Below, piece by piece: positions 53,204-63,700 of a stretch of DNA of 64,000 nt. A program made the translations under genes and the position numbers. The notes beneath the pieces are model-generated. The model was given only the letters and a program-made list of their open reading frames with translations, was not told the origin of the DNA and did not search any database. Origin of the DNA: an uncultured Saprospiraceae bacterium. Its GTDB lineage: Bacteria; Bacteroidota; Bacteroidia; Chitinophagales; Saprospiraceae. The stretch covers positions 1-64,000 of the forward strand of contig CALIHL010000021.1 of NCBI GenBank assembly GCA_938022935.1, given 5' to 3'. Each line of letters opens with the position of its first letter. Positions within the stretch are counted from its first letter, which is position 1.

Positions 53204-56200
53204 ATGGATATGAACCGTACGACTATGGCACCAAGTGCAAACAACAATAATGTAAACCAAGAATCGATGAAATATTTAAACTTCACGAGATGGCTGATCC
53301 TTGCAGTCTTAATGATCGCTGGGAATCTTAGCTTAAGTGGGCAGACTGCTCCCAGTTTCGAAAGTACATGTGAATGTACGGACGAAGGTGTACGAGTGAG
53401 AGACTCAATAGTATTTACTTCAGCTACAGAAGTAATGCTGGTTGATTACTCCGGTTACTTTTTACCAGACAGTGCTCTCTACTTAGGGGCGACATCTGAT
53501 GAATTTTATTTGTCAAGCGATCTTCCACAAGAGGATATCTTAACTGACAATGGAGATGGAACCTGGACATTTGTAAGTTACAGAAATGGAAACATTCCAT
53601 TTTCTGAAATTAACTTTGTCAATACAGCGGGAACGACCTTTCAGGCTACATTTCCTATTTGTAGTGCCACAGTCGATGATGCTATTACGTCTTCAGTTGG
53701 AGATACGATTTGCTTAAACGATGGAACATCTACATTTACGCTTCCGGCTGGATTGATGTTTGATCCAACTGCGGTAAATTGGGTGATAACGGCTGCGAAT
53801 GCAGCTACAGGTTCATCAACTCCAGCGACCGGGTCGATGACAGCAGCGGCTTCATTATTTGCCACTTTTAATACGGCTGGTAATTATAATATAGCAGTTT
53901 CAGGTCTTTCTACGAGCAACTGCCCAATCGATGCAAATATTGATGTTCACATAATAGATACAGGCTTCGAGATAGAAGGGTTCGATTTTGGGTGTACGGG
54001 AGAATTGATTCCATTCAATTTGTCTGCTGGTTTTACAACAGCACTTTATGATACTGTTACTTGGACAGTTGATGGTGCTCCAGTAGGCGTGAGTTTCAGC
54101 GGAGATTCTATTGATGTTGGAAATGTTAATATTCAATTTGACAATGCAGGCATTTATATTGTAGAAGTAGAAGCTATGCAATCGGAAGGTGCGATGTGTG
54201 ATTTTTCAGATACTTTTGAAATTACAATTGGAAACATTCTTAGTGCAAGTATAGTTGGTGATGATGTTGTTTGTGCTGATCAGATTAGATTGTACGAATC
54301 TAATGTCAACAACCTACAAAGTATAACATGGACTTCAGCAAATGGCGTTATCATTGGCGATAATAATACTGCAGATGTAAATGTAAGATTCTTCGGTGCT
54401 GGTTTTGACACACTTAGAGTAAGTGGAATGACTGCGGGCGGATGTACTGTAACAGATTCTATAATAGTAGATATAAAAGATTCTAATATTTCGCTTGATG
54501 GCGCTGACGAAGTATGTGTTGGAAGTGTCGAAGGATATAGAGCGATGTACTCAGACGCTACTGTAGCGAACTTCACATCCATCGAATGGTCAGTCATCCC
54601 AATGAATGCTGGGAACACAACCGCACTTGATACAGTATTGAGCCCTAATGATTCACTAACAGTGACATGGGGAGCGATTGGTGAATATATGATACAAGTA
54701 AATGGTGTCACTGATCTTGGATGTGATTTGATGGATGAGTTCATGGTCAATGTTCAAGATACTGCGCAAGTCATCTTAGGTCCAACATTAGTTTGTGCAG
54801 GAGATGTACTTAATTATACTTTAGTTCAAGGAACAGATAGTTCAGCAATTGGAGGGACAGGCATAATCTGGAAAGTCTTTAGACTTATCAATGGTACTAT
54901 GAATGTAGGAGAAGCTGTAGCTGATACAGATGGTGATGCTACATTAGTACATTCATTTTCTACTGGTACAGTAAATGATGATTTAGCATATGTTGTAGTT
55001 GCTGAAGGTGTAAGTGCTAACGGTTGTCTAATATCTGACTCATTAAGAGTAGAGACTATAGGTAATCAAGATTTATCTATTGATGGACCAATAACTACAT
55101 GTGCAGGAGGAGTAGAGACATTTAAGTTGCTACTTGATACCTCACTACAGACTGGTCCAGTAACATGGAGTGCATTTCAAAAAAGTAACAATGCACCGGT
55201 GATACCAGGTGCAATTACACAATTAGGAGATACATCTGCAATTATAGATTTTCCAAATGTTGCAGATACATTTATAGTTCAAGTTACGGGTACAGCAGGT
55301 CCATCTTGTATGTTCACTGTAGAACATGAGATTGTAATAACTGATAATCTAAGTATAGTAGATGCTGCAGCGATTGACACATTGTGTCTTACAGGTGATA
55401 GTACTTGGTATGCGGTTAATATAGATACAGCACTTGTAGATCTTGCAAGTGTTACTTGGAGTATCACTAACAATGCTGGTGGAGGCGCGATCTTCCCAGC
55501 TATAACTGGTAGTGGTTCTTCATCATTCTTATCAGCAGCTTATGTTTATCCAGGTCCTGGTATCTATACCCACAGAGTAAGAGGTGTAGAAGAAGGAACA
55601 GGATGTGAGTTTGATGAGATACTTGAAGTAACAGTAAAAGATACAGTTTATAACTTATTAGGAGATACACAGATCTGTATCGGAGATACTACAGAGTATG
55701 TATTCTTAGATGCTAACATGATGCCTCTTATGGATTTTGACACAGTTGGAGGGACTAATACTCTTAACTGGGTGATCGGTGGAGCTCCTGTTCAGGCAGG
55801 TGCTGTCACAGGTACAGGATCTTTATCATCAATGTCTCTGGGATATAGCTTTGCAGAGTTTGGTGCAGGTTTCCAAGATACGATTAGAATAGTTTGGTCA
55901 GAAGCTGGCCCAAGAACGATCTCAGTAGTGGATAGCACGATGTGTTGCCCTATAGACTTTACACAAGAGATCTTAGTTAGAGATTCTTTATCATTTATGT
56001 TAGAAGGACCAACTGAGGTTTGTGCTGGCGATACGACAGGTTATAAGATTACTGCATTTGGTAGTGCTATAGATGATATCAATCCTGATTCTACAGTATG
56101 GAGCGTACAACAAGGATCAGTACTCAATGCGGGTACAGATAGCTTAACGATCCTTTGGAATGTTGCAGGAGACTTCATCAATACTACAGATACGATAACA

Positions 56201-59200
56201 TTTGAAGGATATACACTTGATGGATGTCCGATCTATGATACACTGGTTGTAGACATAAGAAGCCTTGATGTAATTGTACTCGGTGACTTAAATGTCTGTC
56301 AAGGAGATCCTATCAACTTTGAATTGGTTAATGCTGCTGATTCATCAGTGATTGCGGATTTAGATAGCTTGTACTGGATCTTCAGTGCAGGAAACGACAC
56401 CTTAAAATTAGATAGTACAGTCCTTGATGTATGGGTAGATGCAGATAGCATCATCCAGAACACTTGGACAGAAGAAGGGACCTATACGATAAAGACATTA
56501 GGATTTACTAATGGAACATGTAGTGTAGAGTCAGAGTTTATCGTGATGGTAAATGCTAATCCTAATCCTACAATTGTAGGAGATCAAAACACTTGTATCA
56601 ATAGCTCAGATGTCTTCTCAGTAGATATCGACATGAGCAACATACAGAGCATCACATGGACAGCTGCAGGATTCGCAGGAACACCTAGTAGTGGAGTGAG
56701 AATCTTAAGTGGACAAGGTACTGCTGAGATCATCGTACAATGGGATGGTACAGGAGACTTCTACATCGATGTGATGGGTGTGACTACAGGTGGATGTACA
56801 TTTACCGACAGGTTAGAAACCTTAGTTATAGATGCAGCTAACATAGGTCAGCTTGCATGTAACAACAATATAAACGTAACACTTCCTGATAACTGTGAGC
56901 TTCAGCTTACTTCAGGCCAGATCCTTCAGAAAGACAGCGTAACTGCTCTTATCCCTGAAGATCAGTTTGAGATCGTTGTAGAAGATGCAGCGTCAGGAGT
57001 TAGATTATCTAATGATGGTATCGTCGATGCCTCACTATTAGGTATAGAGTTGAAGGTGATCATCACACATGAATGTTCAGGACAGACATGTTGGGGATTC
57101 ATCACACTTGAAGACAAGACGATACCAGAACTACTATGCAGCAACGATACGATACCGTGTACGACAAGTGCGGATCCAAGTGTCTTAGGCTTCCCAGTAG
57201 ATGCTGCGTCAACTGTGACGACTGTAACTACCAATCCTCCAGTATATGATGTTGCAGGATTTGAAAAATGTGGAGTTGCAAGACTTACATATAATGACAG
57301 AACTTCTTCTGAAGTTTGTACTGGAGACTATGGTACAGTAATCTATAGAGACTGGACATTGACTAACTCAGCAGGGTTGACGTCAGAATGTACAGATACG
57401 ATACTTATAGAAAGAATCAATGTTGATAGCATGGATCTTTCAGGATTGGGCAATTTCATCGGAGACGAAGGATTCTCATGTGATGAGGTGACGAGAGCGG
57501 ACTTAGAGCCAGGATCACGTACAGGTAACTTAAGTGTTATCGCTACTGATTACTGTTTCAATGCGCAAGCGACTCATTCAGATGTAGAAAGTGCATTCTG
57601 TGGAACTGCATCGTACAGATTGACTCGTACATGGACGATACTTGACTGGTGTTCTGGTAATGTTAGAACACACATACAGACGATCGATGTCTTAGACAGA
57701 GAAGGTCCAAGTATCAATCTTTCTTCAGGTCCGATCCGTATATCTGCGACAGACCACGACTGTAGTGGACTATATGATCTTACACCTGATGTAACCATTT
57801 CAGATAACTGTTCTCCAGAGGAAGGTATAAGTACGACCCTTAGAATATTTGAAAATGATGAGACAGGCTCATTATTATATACGATCACTGACGGTGATTA
57901 TTCAGGATTAGCTTTTGATCCATCAGTAACTCAGATATTTATAACTGTACAAGCTACTGATGATTGTAATAGATCCAATCAGAACTCTATCACACGTGAG
58001 ATTACAATTACTGATGATGTAAAACCTATCCCTATCTGTGATGAGAGCACTACGATCTCTATCGGAAGTCAAGGATGGGCGATAGCAGACTGGCATGCAT
58101 TTGATGATGGCAGTATCGATAACTGTGGTATACAAGATATACAGATCCGTCGTATGGAAAACAACTGTTCAGACTTCCCAGAGAATCTACAGTTTGGTGA
58201 CTATGTGAAGTTCTGTTGTCAAGATGCCATGTTAGGCGAACCGATACTTGTACAACTACGAGTAACGGATGTCAATGGTAATGTCAATGAATGTATGGTA
58301 TCAGTAACCGTACAGGATAACAGTGCGATATCTAAAGTTGTAGCAGAAGGTGACAGAGCGATCTCTTGTCAAGCAGATGTTACTCCATTGTTGACTGATG
58401 ATGGAACAACAGTGACATTCTTAACTGCCACATGTGGTATACCTATGGCGCCAGACTTCTTTACGGCAGCTGTTGATACAACAGATTGTGGATCAGGAAC
58501 GATCGTAAGAAATTGGTTAATAACAGATGAGTTAGGTAATACACTTTCTCATACACAAACGATAACAAGAGGTCTTCCAGGAGAGACATTTGATCCTGCT
58601 GACCTTGCAAGCATATGGCCTGCAGACTACGAAGGAGAAGGATGTGCAGGACCTAATACAACACCTGAGTCACTACCTGAGGCGTTCAGACCGAACTTAG
58701 ATCTTGCAGGATACTCATGTAGTAGTCTTGGACTTGATTATGAAGACTTGATCTTCAGAGATGTAGAAGGGCTTTGTGCTAAGGTGATCAGAACTTGGAC
58801 ACTATATGACTGGTGTCAGAGAGATCCAAGCAATCCTGATGCAGGTAAGTGGGAGTATGTTCAGATCCTTAAGTTGACAGATACTGTTGACCCAGTGATT
58901 ATCACAGGATGTGAGACAGAGACATTTGCTGCTGACAGTGCAAACTCATGTAGTGCTAATGTTACGACGACAGCTGTTGCTGATGATTGTCATGCAAGTG
59001 AAGACTTGATCTGGTCATTTGAAGTGACTAATGCTTCAGGTATCGCAGTACTACAAGGTAACAGAAGTACGATATCAACTACGCTTGAAGTAGGAGACTA
59101 TACAGTAACATGGACAGCTACAGACCCTTGTGGTAACTCAGCGACATGTGATAAGGTGTTGATCGTAGCAGATACACAAGAGCCTAATGGCGTACTTGTA

Positions 59201-60721
59201 GATATATCAAGAGATATAACTGTAGCAGGTATCACAGTAGATGGTTCAGATGTAGTGATTAGAGCATCTGACAACTGTTCAGATGATGCTAATATCACAG
59301 TACACTTCAACACAGCAGATGGGCCAACAAGCCTATCGTTTGATTGTGCATCGATGTTGGGTATGGACTTTAGATCTATACACCCAGATGTATACTTAGT
59401 GGATGAAGCAGGCAATGCTTGGAAAGGACACGTGAATATCTCACTATCTGATCCTAACAATGTATGTGAGAACAGTAACAACGGTGGCAACACTGGAGAT
59501 GGCTTGATAGCAGGTCAAGTATTTACAGAGCAAGACTTTACAGTAGATGATGTTGAAGTAACATTGACTACTATGAATTCTGGGGCGTCAACATTTGAGA
59601 TGACGCCACTGGAAGGAAGATATGCATTTGACAATGTAACGATGGCTGAGTCTTACGAGATCAGTGCTTCAAGAGATGATGACTACCTCAACGGTGTCTC
59701 TACACTTGACTTAGTATTGATACAGAGACACATCTTAGGACTTAGCACTTTAGACAGTCCTTATAAAGTGATCGCTGCCGATGTTGATGGATCTGATCAC
59801 GTATCAGCGATTGACTTGGTACACATGAGAAGGTTGATCCTTGGACAGACTGAAGCATTCCCGATTGGAAAGCCTTGGACGTTCGTTGATGCAAGTCAAG
59901 TATTTGATACACCACGTACACCATTCCCATACACAGAAGTGTTGAGGATAGATGATATGTCTACAGACTTTAGTGACATGGACTTTGTAGGTGTGAAGCT
60001 TGGAGATGTCAATGGTAATGTACAATTAGAAAGTGCACTACTGGGTATCACAAGATCTATCGCTTCTATCGAAGTATCAGAACTGAGTACTACAGGAAGT
60101 CAGAAGGTGATCGGGCTTACGCCAAATGAATCAGCAGAGATAGCAGGATTACAATTATCACTTGGATTGAATGACAACGTACAAGTTGTAAGTGTTCAGT
60201 CTGATGTAATTGAAATCACTGAAGATAACTACACTGTCGTAAATAATGAACTCCGTATCAGTTGGAATGATATCGAAGCAGTGGCGATCTCAGAAGATGC
60301 TTTCATCAAGGTAACATTGAGATCTACGGATGCATCAGCATCAATAGAAGAGATGATAACACTTACTGATACACGTATCACTTCAGAGATATATACTGAA
60401 GAGACAGGAGAGATAGAAGTAAGCGATGTGTTCTTAAGTTTTGCTGATGTTGCAAGCGAAGGATTTGTCGTAGAGCAGAACGTTCCTAACCCGTTCAATG
60501 GTCAGACGAACATCAAGTTCTACCAGCCAGAGAGCAGTGAAGTGAGTTTCTCAATCTTCGATCTATCAGGTAGGCAAGTAATGAATAATAAGAATACATA
60601 TGCAAAAGGATGGCATGAGATCAACGTATCGACTGCAGATCTTCCTGGAGCAGGAATCTATATATATGAGATGTCTAATGGCACTGATCTGATTAGAAAG
60701 AAAATGATCACCATAGACTAA
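53204..60721 (+). CDS. Giant secreted Ig/HYR/dockerin-like protein with T9SS type A tail
   Basis: 2505 residues. A hydrophilic n-region of about 27 residues precedes the signal core (FTRWLILAVLMIAGNLSLSG); an internal Met at residue 22 could be the real start. Residues about 240-1220 contain a chain of Ig/PKD-like repeats of about 100 residues, each opening with a pattern like LEGPTEVCAGDT or VLGDLNVCQGD. Residues about 1230-2080 are Cys-rich HYR-like domains (RTWTILDWCSGN, TWTATDPCGNSATC). A regulatory-like fold and a dockerin-like pair follow near 2170-2210 (STLDLVLIQRHILG, ADVDGSDHVSAIDLVHMRRLILG). The end is a clear T9SS tail: NVPNPFNGQTNI, FDLSGRQV, GIYIYEM, RKKMITID. It is exported and anchored or released at the cell surface. 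Confidence 0.85.
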   Translation: MDMNRTTMAPSANNNNVNQESMKYLNFTRWLILAVLMIAGNLSLSGQTAPSFESTCECTDEGVRVRDSIVFTSATEVMLVDYSGYFLPDSALYLGATSDEFYLSSDLPQEDILTDNGDGTWTFVSYRNGNIPFSEINFVNTAGTTFQATFPICSATVDDAITSSVGDTICLNDGTSTFTLPAGLMFDPTAVNWVITAANAATGSSTPATGSMTAAASLFATFNTAGNYNIAVSGLSTSNCPIDANIDVHIIDTGFEIEGFDFGCTGELIPFNLSAGFTTALYDTVTWTVDGAPVGVSFSGDSIDVGNVNIQFDNAGIYIVEVEAMQSEGAMCDFSDTFEITIGNILSASIVGDDVVCADQIRLYESNVNNLQSITWTSANGVIIGDNNTADVNVRFFGAGFDTLRVSGMTAGGCTVTDSIIVDIKDSNISLDGADEVCVGSVEGYRAMYSDATVANFTSIEWSVIPMNAGNTTALDTVLSPNDSLTVTWGAIGEYMIQVNGVTDLGCDLMDEFMVNVQDTAQVILGPTLVCAGDVLNYTLVQGTDSSAIGGTGIIWKVFRLINGTMNVGEAVADTDGDATLVHSFSTGTVNDDLAYVVVAEGVSANGCLISDSLRVETIGNQDLSIDGPITTCAGGVETFKLLLDTSLQTGPVTWSAFQKSNNAPVIPGAITQLGDTSAIIDFPNVADTFIVQVTGTAGPSCMFTVEHEIVITDNLSIVDAAAIDTLCLTGDSTWYAVNIDTALVDLASVTWSITNNAGGGAIFPAITGSGSSSFLSAAYVYPGPGIYTHRVRGVEEGTGCEFDEILEVTVKDTVYNLLGDTQICIGDTTEYVFLDANMMPLMDFDTVGGTNTLNWVIGGAPVQAGAVTGTGSLSSMSLGYSFAEFGAGFQDTIRIVWSEAGPRTISVVDSTMCCPIDFTQEILVRDSLSFMLEGPTEVCAGDTTGYKITAFGSAIDDINPDSTVWSVQQGSVLNAGTDSLTILWNVAGDFINTTDTITFEGYTLDGCPIYDTLVVDIRSLDVIVLGDLNVCQGDPINFELVNAADSSVIADLDSLYWIFSAGNDTLKLDSTVLDVWVDADSIIQNTWTEEGTYTIKTLGFTNGTCSVESEFIVMVNANPNPTIVGDQNTCINSSDVFSVDIDMSNIQSITWTAAGFAGTPSSGVRILSGQGTAEIIVQWDGTGDFYIDVMGVTTGGCTFTDRLETLVIDAANIGQLACNNNINVTLPDNCELQLTSGQILQKDSVTALIPEDQFEIVVEDAASGVRLSNDGIVDASLLGIELKVIITHECSGQTCWGFITLEDKTIPELLCSNDTIPCTTSADPSVLGFPVDAASTVTTVTTNPPVYDVAGFEKCGVARLTYNDRTSSEVCTGDYGTVIYRDWTLTNSAGLTSECTDTILIERINVDSMDLSGLGNFIGDEGFSCDEVTRADLEPGSRTGNLSVIATDYCFNAQATHSDVESAFCGTASYRLTRTWTILDWCSGNVRTHIQTIDVLDREGPSINLSSGPIRISATDHDCSGLYDLTPDVTISDNCSPEEGISTTLRIFENDETGSLLYTITDGDYSGLAFDPSVTQIFITVQATDDCNRSNQNSITREITITDDVKPIPICDESTTISIGSQGWAIADWHAFDDGSIDNCGIQDIQIRRMENNCSDFPENLQFGDYVKFCCQDAMLGEPILVQLRVTDVNGNVNECMVSVTVQDNSAISKVVAEGDRAISCQADVTPLLTDDGTTVTFLTATCGIPMAPDFFTAAVDTTDCGSGTIVRNWLITDELGNTLSHTQTITRGLPGETFDPADLASIWPADYEGEGCAGPNTTPESLPEAFRPNLDLAGYSCSSLGLDYEDLIFRDVEGLCAKVIRTWTLYDWCQRDPSNPDAGKWEYVQILKLTDTVDPVIITGCETETFAADSANSCSANVTTTAVADDCHASEDLIWSFEVTNASGIAVLQGNRSTISTTLEVGDYTVTWTATDPCGNSATCDKVLIVADTQEPNGVLVDISRDITVAGITVDGSDVVIRASDNCSDDANITVHFNTADGPTSLSFDCASMLGMDFRSIHPDVYLVDEAGNAWKGHVNISLSDPNNVCENSNNGGNTGDGLIAGQVFTEQDFTVDDVEVTLTTMNSGASTFEMTPLEGRYAFDNVTMAESYEISASRDDDYLNGVSTLDLVLIQRHILGLSTLDSPYKVIAADVDGSDHVSAIDLVHMRRLILGQTEAFPIGKPWTFVDASQVFDTPRTPFPYTEVLRIDDMSTDFSDMDFVGVKLGDVNGNVQLESALLGITRSIASIEVSELSTTGSQKVIGLTPNESAEIAGLQLSLGLNDNVQVVSVQSDVIEITEDNYTVVNNELRISWNDIEAVAISEDAFIKVTLRSTDASASIEEMITLTDTRITSEIYTEETGEIEVSDVFLSFADVASEGFVVEQNVPNPFNGQTNIKFYQPESSEVSFSIFDLSGRQVMNNKNTYAKGWHEINVSTADLPGAGIYIYEMSNGTDLIRKKMITID

Positions 60722-60758
60722 GCTAATTAGAATAAGAACAAGCTAAAAGACACTCACT

Positions 60759-63700
60759 ATGAATTATAGTTTAGATAAAGAGAAAATGATGATCCCAACA
60801 ATCATTCAAAACAGAGAATCAATGACAAATTCTAATAACCGCATGTCCATCATGCCTGCAAGGCGATATGCCGTAGCTATCATGATGATGGTGCTATCTA
60901 TGTTTGCATATGATATGCAAGCACAGTGTGGACAGTCTGCGCTCGTATGTAATAACTTAGTACGTGTATCGCTGGATACATCTTGTACTGCGCTTATTAC
61001 GCCAGATGTAGTTCTTAAAGCGGCGAATATAGATACATCACTTTATGATGTAGAAGTATACGACCCTTCAGGAAATCTTATACCAGATGATCTGATTACG
61101 GATGATTATGATGGCGAGCGACTCGAAGTAAGAATCTACTGTAGAGGTTCTAACCTTTACTGCTGGGGTAATATCATCGTAGAAGATAAGATACCTCCAA
61201 CGATAGAGATTACACCTATGGATACGATTCTTAGTTGTATCGTGATGCCATTTGAGTTAGATCCTAATTCATTGGTATCCAGCGTAAGCTTTACGGATGA
61301 AGGTTGTACAAAGCCTGATACATTTAGTATTACTGACTTTGAAGAGACAGTTTTCCCATGTAGCGATACGGTTAAGATTATAAAGAGAGTATTCAGCACA
61401 TTTGACGATGCTGGTAATCAGGCTTCTAAAACACAGACGATCTACTTGTTGAGAGGAAAACTCAGTGAGATCACTTATCCAAAAGATACGATCATCGATT
61501 GTCTTGATGAAGCAGACTTATCTGCAGCAAAATTAGGTATGCCTGATGTTGGATCATGTGATCACTTTGAGATCAACATGAGTGATGCTGAGATCATCAC
61601 TTGTGGTGTAGCTCGTAAGATCTTAAGAAGATGGAGAATCACAGATATATGTACTAACCAGGATACAATTGTATCACAAGTGATTAAGATAGAAGACAAC
61701 ACTGCACCAAAGTTTACATTTGATAACTTTGATATTCCTATTGATAAAGTAGTAACAGATAAGTTCGATTGTACAGCAAGTGTAAAAGGTATCAACAATC
61801 CTCAGATCACAGATTGTAATCTTGAGCAGACAGTACTAACTACTTTCTATCAACTTACAGATGAGAATGGAGTGCCTCAAGGAGAATTATTTCCTGCTGC
61901 AGTCAATGATATGCTCTCTGATCCTGCGAGTCCTATGACTGGGACGATGGTTTGGGATCTGAACGATGTGCCAGTAGGTGTAAACTTCAGAGTGATCTTT
62001 GTAGCAGATGATCAGTGTGGCAATATAGCAAGAGATACAAGTGCGATCTTCGCACTTCCAGATACTTCACCACCTAATGCAGTTTGTGAAGGCAACACTA
62101 CAGTTGTTCTTAACAACGATGGTGTAACTGAGGTGATGGCAGAGACATTTGACGATAACAGTTTTGATAACTGTGGTGTAGTAAGTAAGCAAGTTAGAAG
62201 ATTTACTACAAGTTGTGATGGTGCTGATAGTGACCAAACATTTGGCGAAAGCGTACACTTCTGTTGTGACGATATTGCTAACAATCCTATTAAAGTTGTA
62301 TTCAGAGTATTTGATGCATCTGGAGGATTTAGTGATTGTGTTGTGAGTGTGTTTGTCCAAGATAAGCGACCTATAGACTTAGTCTGTGGAGATGATCTTA
62401 GTTTCAATTGTGGAACTGACTCAACATTTATAATAAATACGATCAGAACCAGTGCTCCAGCAGTAACATGGGTCTGTGGAGAAGAATCTCTTGAAGCAGA
62501 TATACCTTCTTGGACTGAGTCTGAGTGTGGTGGTGCTAACTTTACAGTTACATGGACAGCTAAGGATAACAATGGTCAGACGGCTACTTGTACACAGAAT
62601 GTTGTAATAGGCAATCTTGTAGATGCAACAGTTGTGAGACCAAACTTGGATATAGCTCTTGCATCATGTGGAGCAGGTACAGAGCCTGCAGATATCGCAG
62701 GTAGCGAGCCAACTGTCAATGATGTAGATTGTGAAAACATCCTGACGACTTGGGAAGATGAGATTGGAGAAGGAACAGGAAGTTCTTGTGTTGTTATCAC
62801 AAGAAAGTGGGCTGTTATTGACTGGTGTAAGTTTGACGGAGGAAACCTTGATGAAGCTATCATCGATGCGTTTGACCAGATCATAACGATCAGCGATACT
62901 CAGCAGCCAGAGATCAGCAACTGCTCTCAGAATAGTCTACTATTTGTTGATGCAGATAATTCTTGTGATGAACAAGTCACTTTGTCTATAAGAGCAACGG
63001 ATGATTGTACACCAACAGAGGACTTGTCATATGGATATGAGATAGACCTTAACAGTGATGGATCAGTGGATCGAACAGGAGCAGGTGGAACACTTACAGA
63101 TAGACTGCCAGTTGGATCACATAGCATCACATGGACAGTAGGTGACCTTTGCGGTAACGCTGTGACATGTACTTACGGATTTGACATAGAAACACGTAAA
63201 GAACCTACAGCGATATGTATCGGACTTACGGAAGCAGTGATAGGTGCAGATGGTACTGCAACAGTACTGGCATCTTCTCTTGATGTAAGTAGCTCATTGG
63301 GCTGTGATCAGGGAAGTGAAGGATTGATATTTGCTTTCAACGAAGGTGGTGATCAATCACAGATGGTTTTCAGATGTTCTGATATAACTAATGGTGTCGT
63401 TGGAGAAGCGACTATAGATCTATATGTTATAGATCCTAATGGTGGGTTCTCAGTTTGTCCAGTTGTCATCTCTATAAGTGATAGACAAAACAATATGTGT
63501 GCTGACAACGTAGTATCATCAGTTGTCTCAGGATTTATAACTGATGAAGATATGAGTGCAGTTGGCGAGGTGCCAGTGACAGCTACTAGAATGTCTACAG
63601 GAGAAGTATTCTCTTCTATGACAGATGAGAATGGCTTCTATGCATTTAACAATTTGGAAAGTAGTGATGACTACGAGATCAACCCTGTACTTAATGGTTA

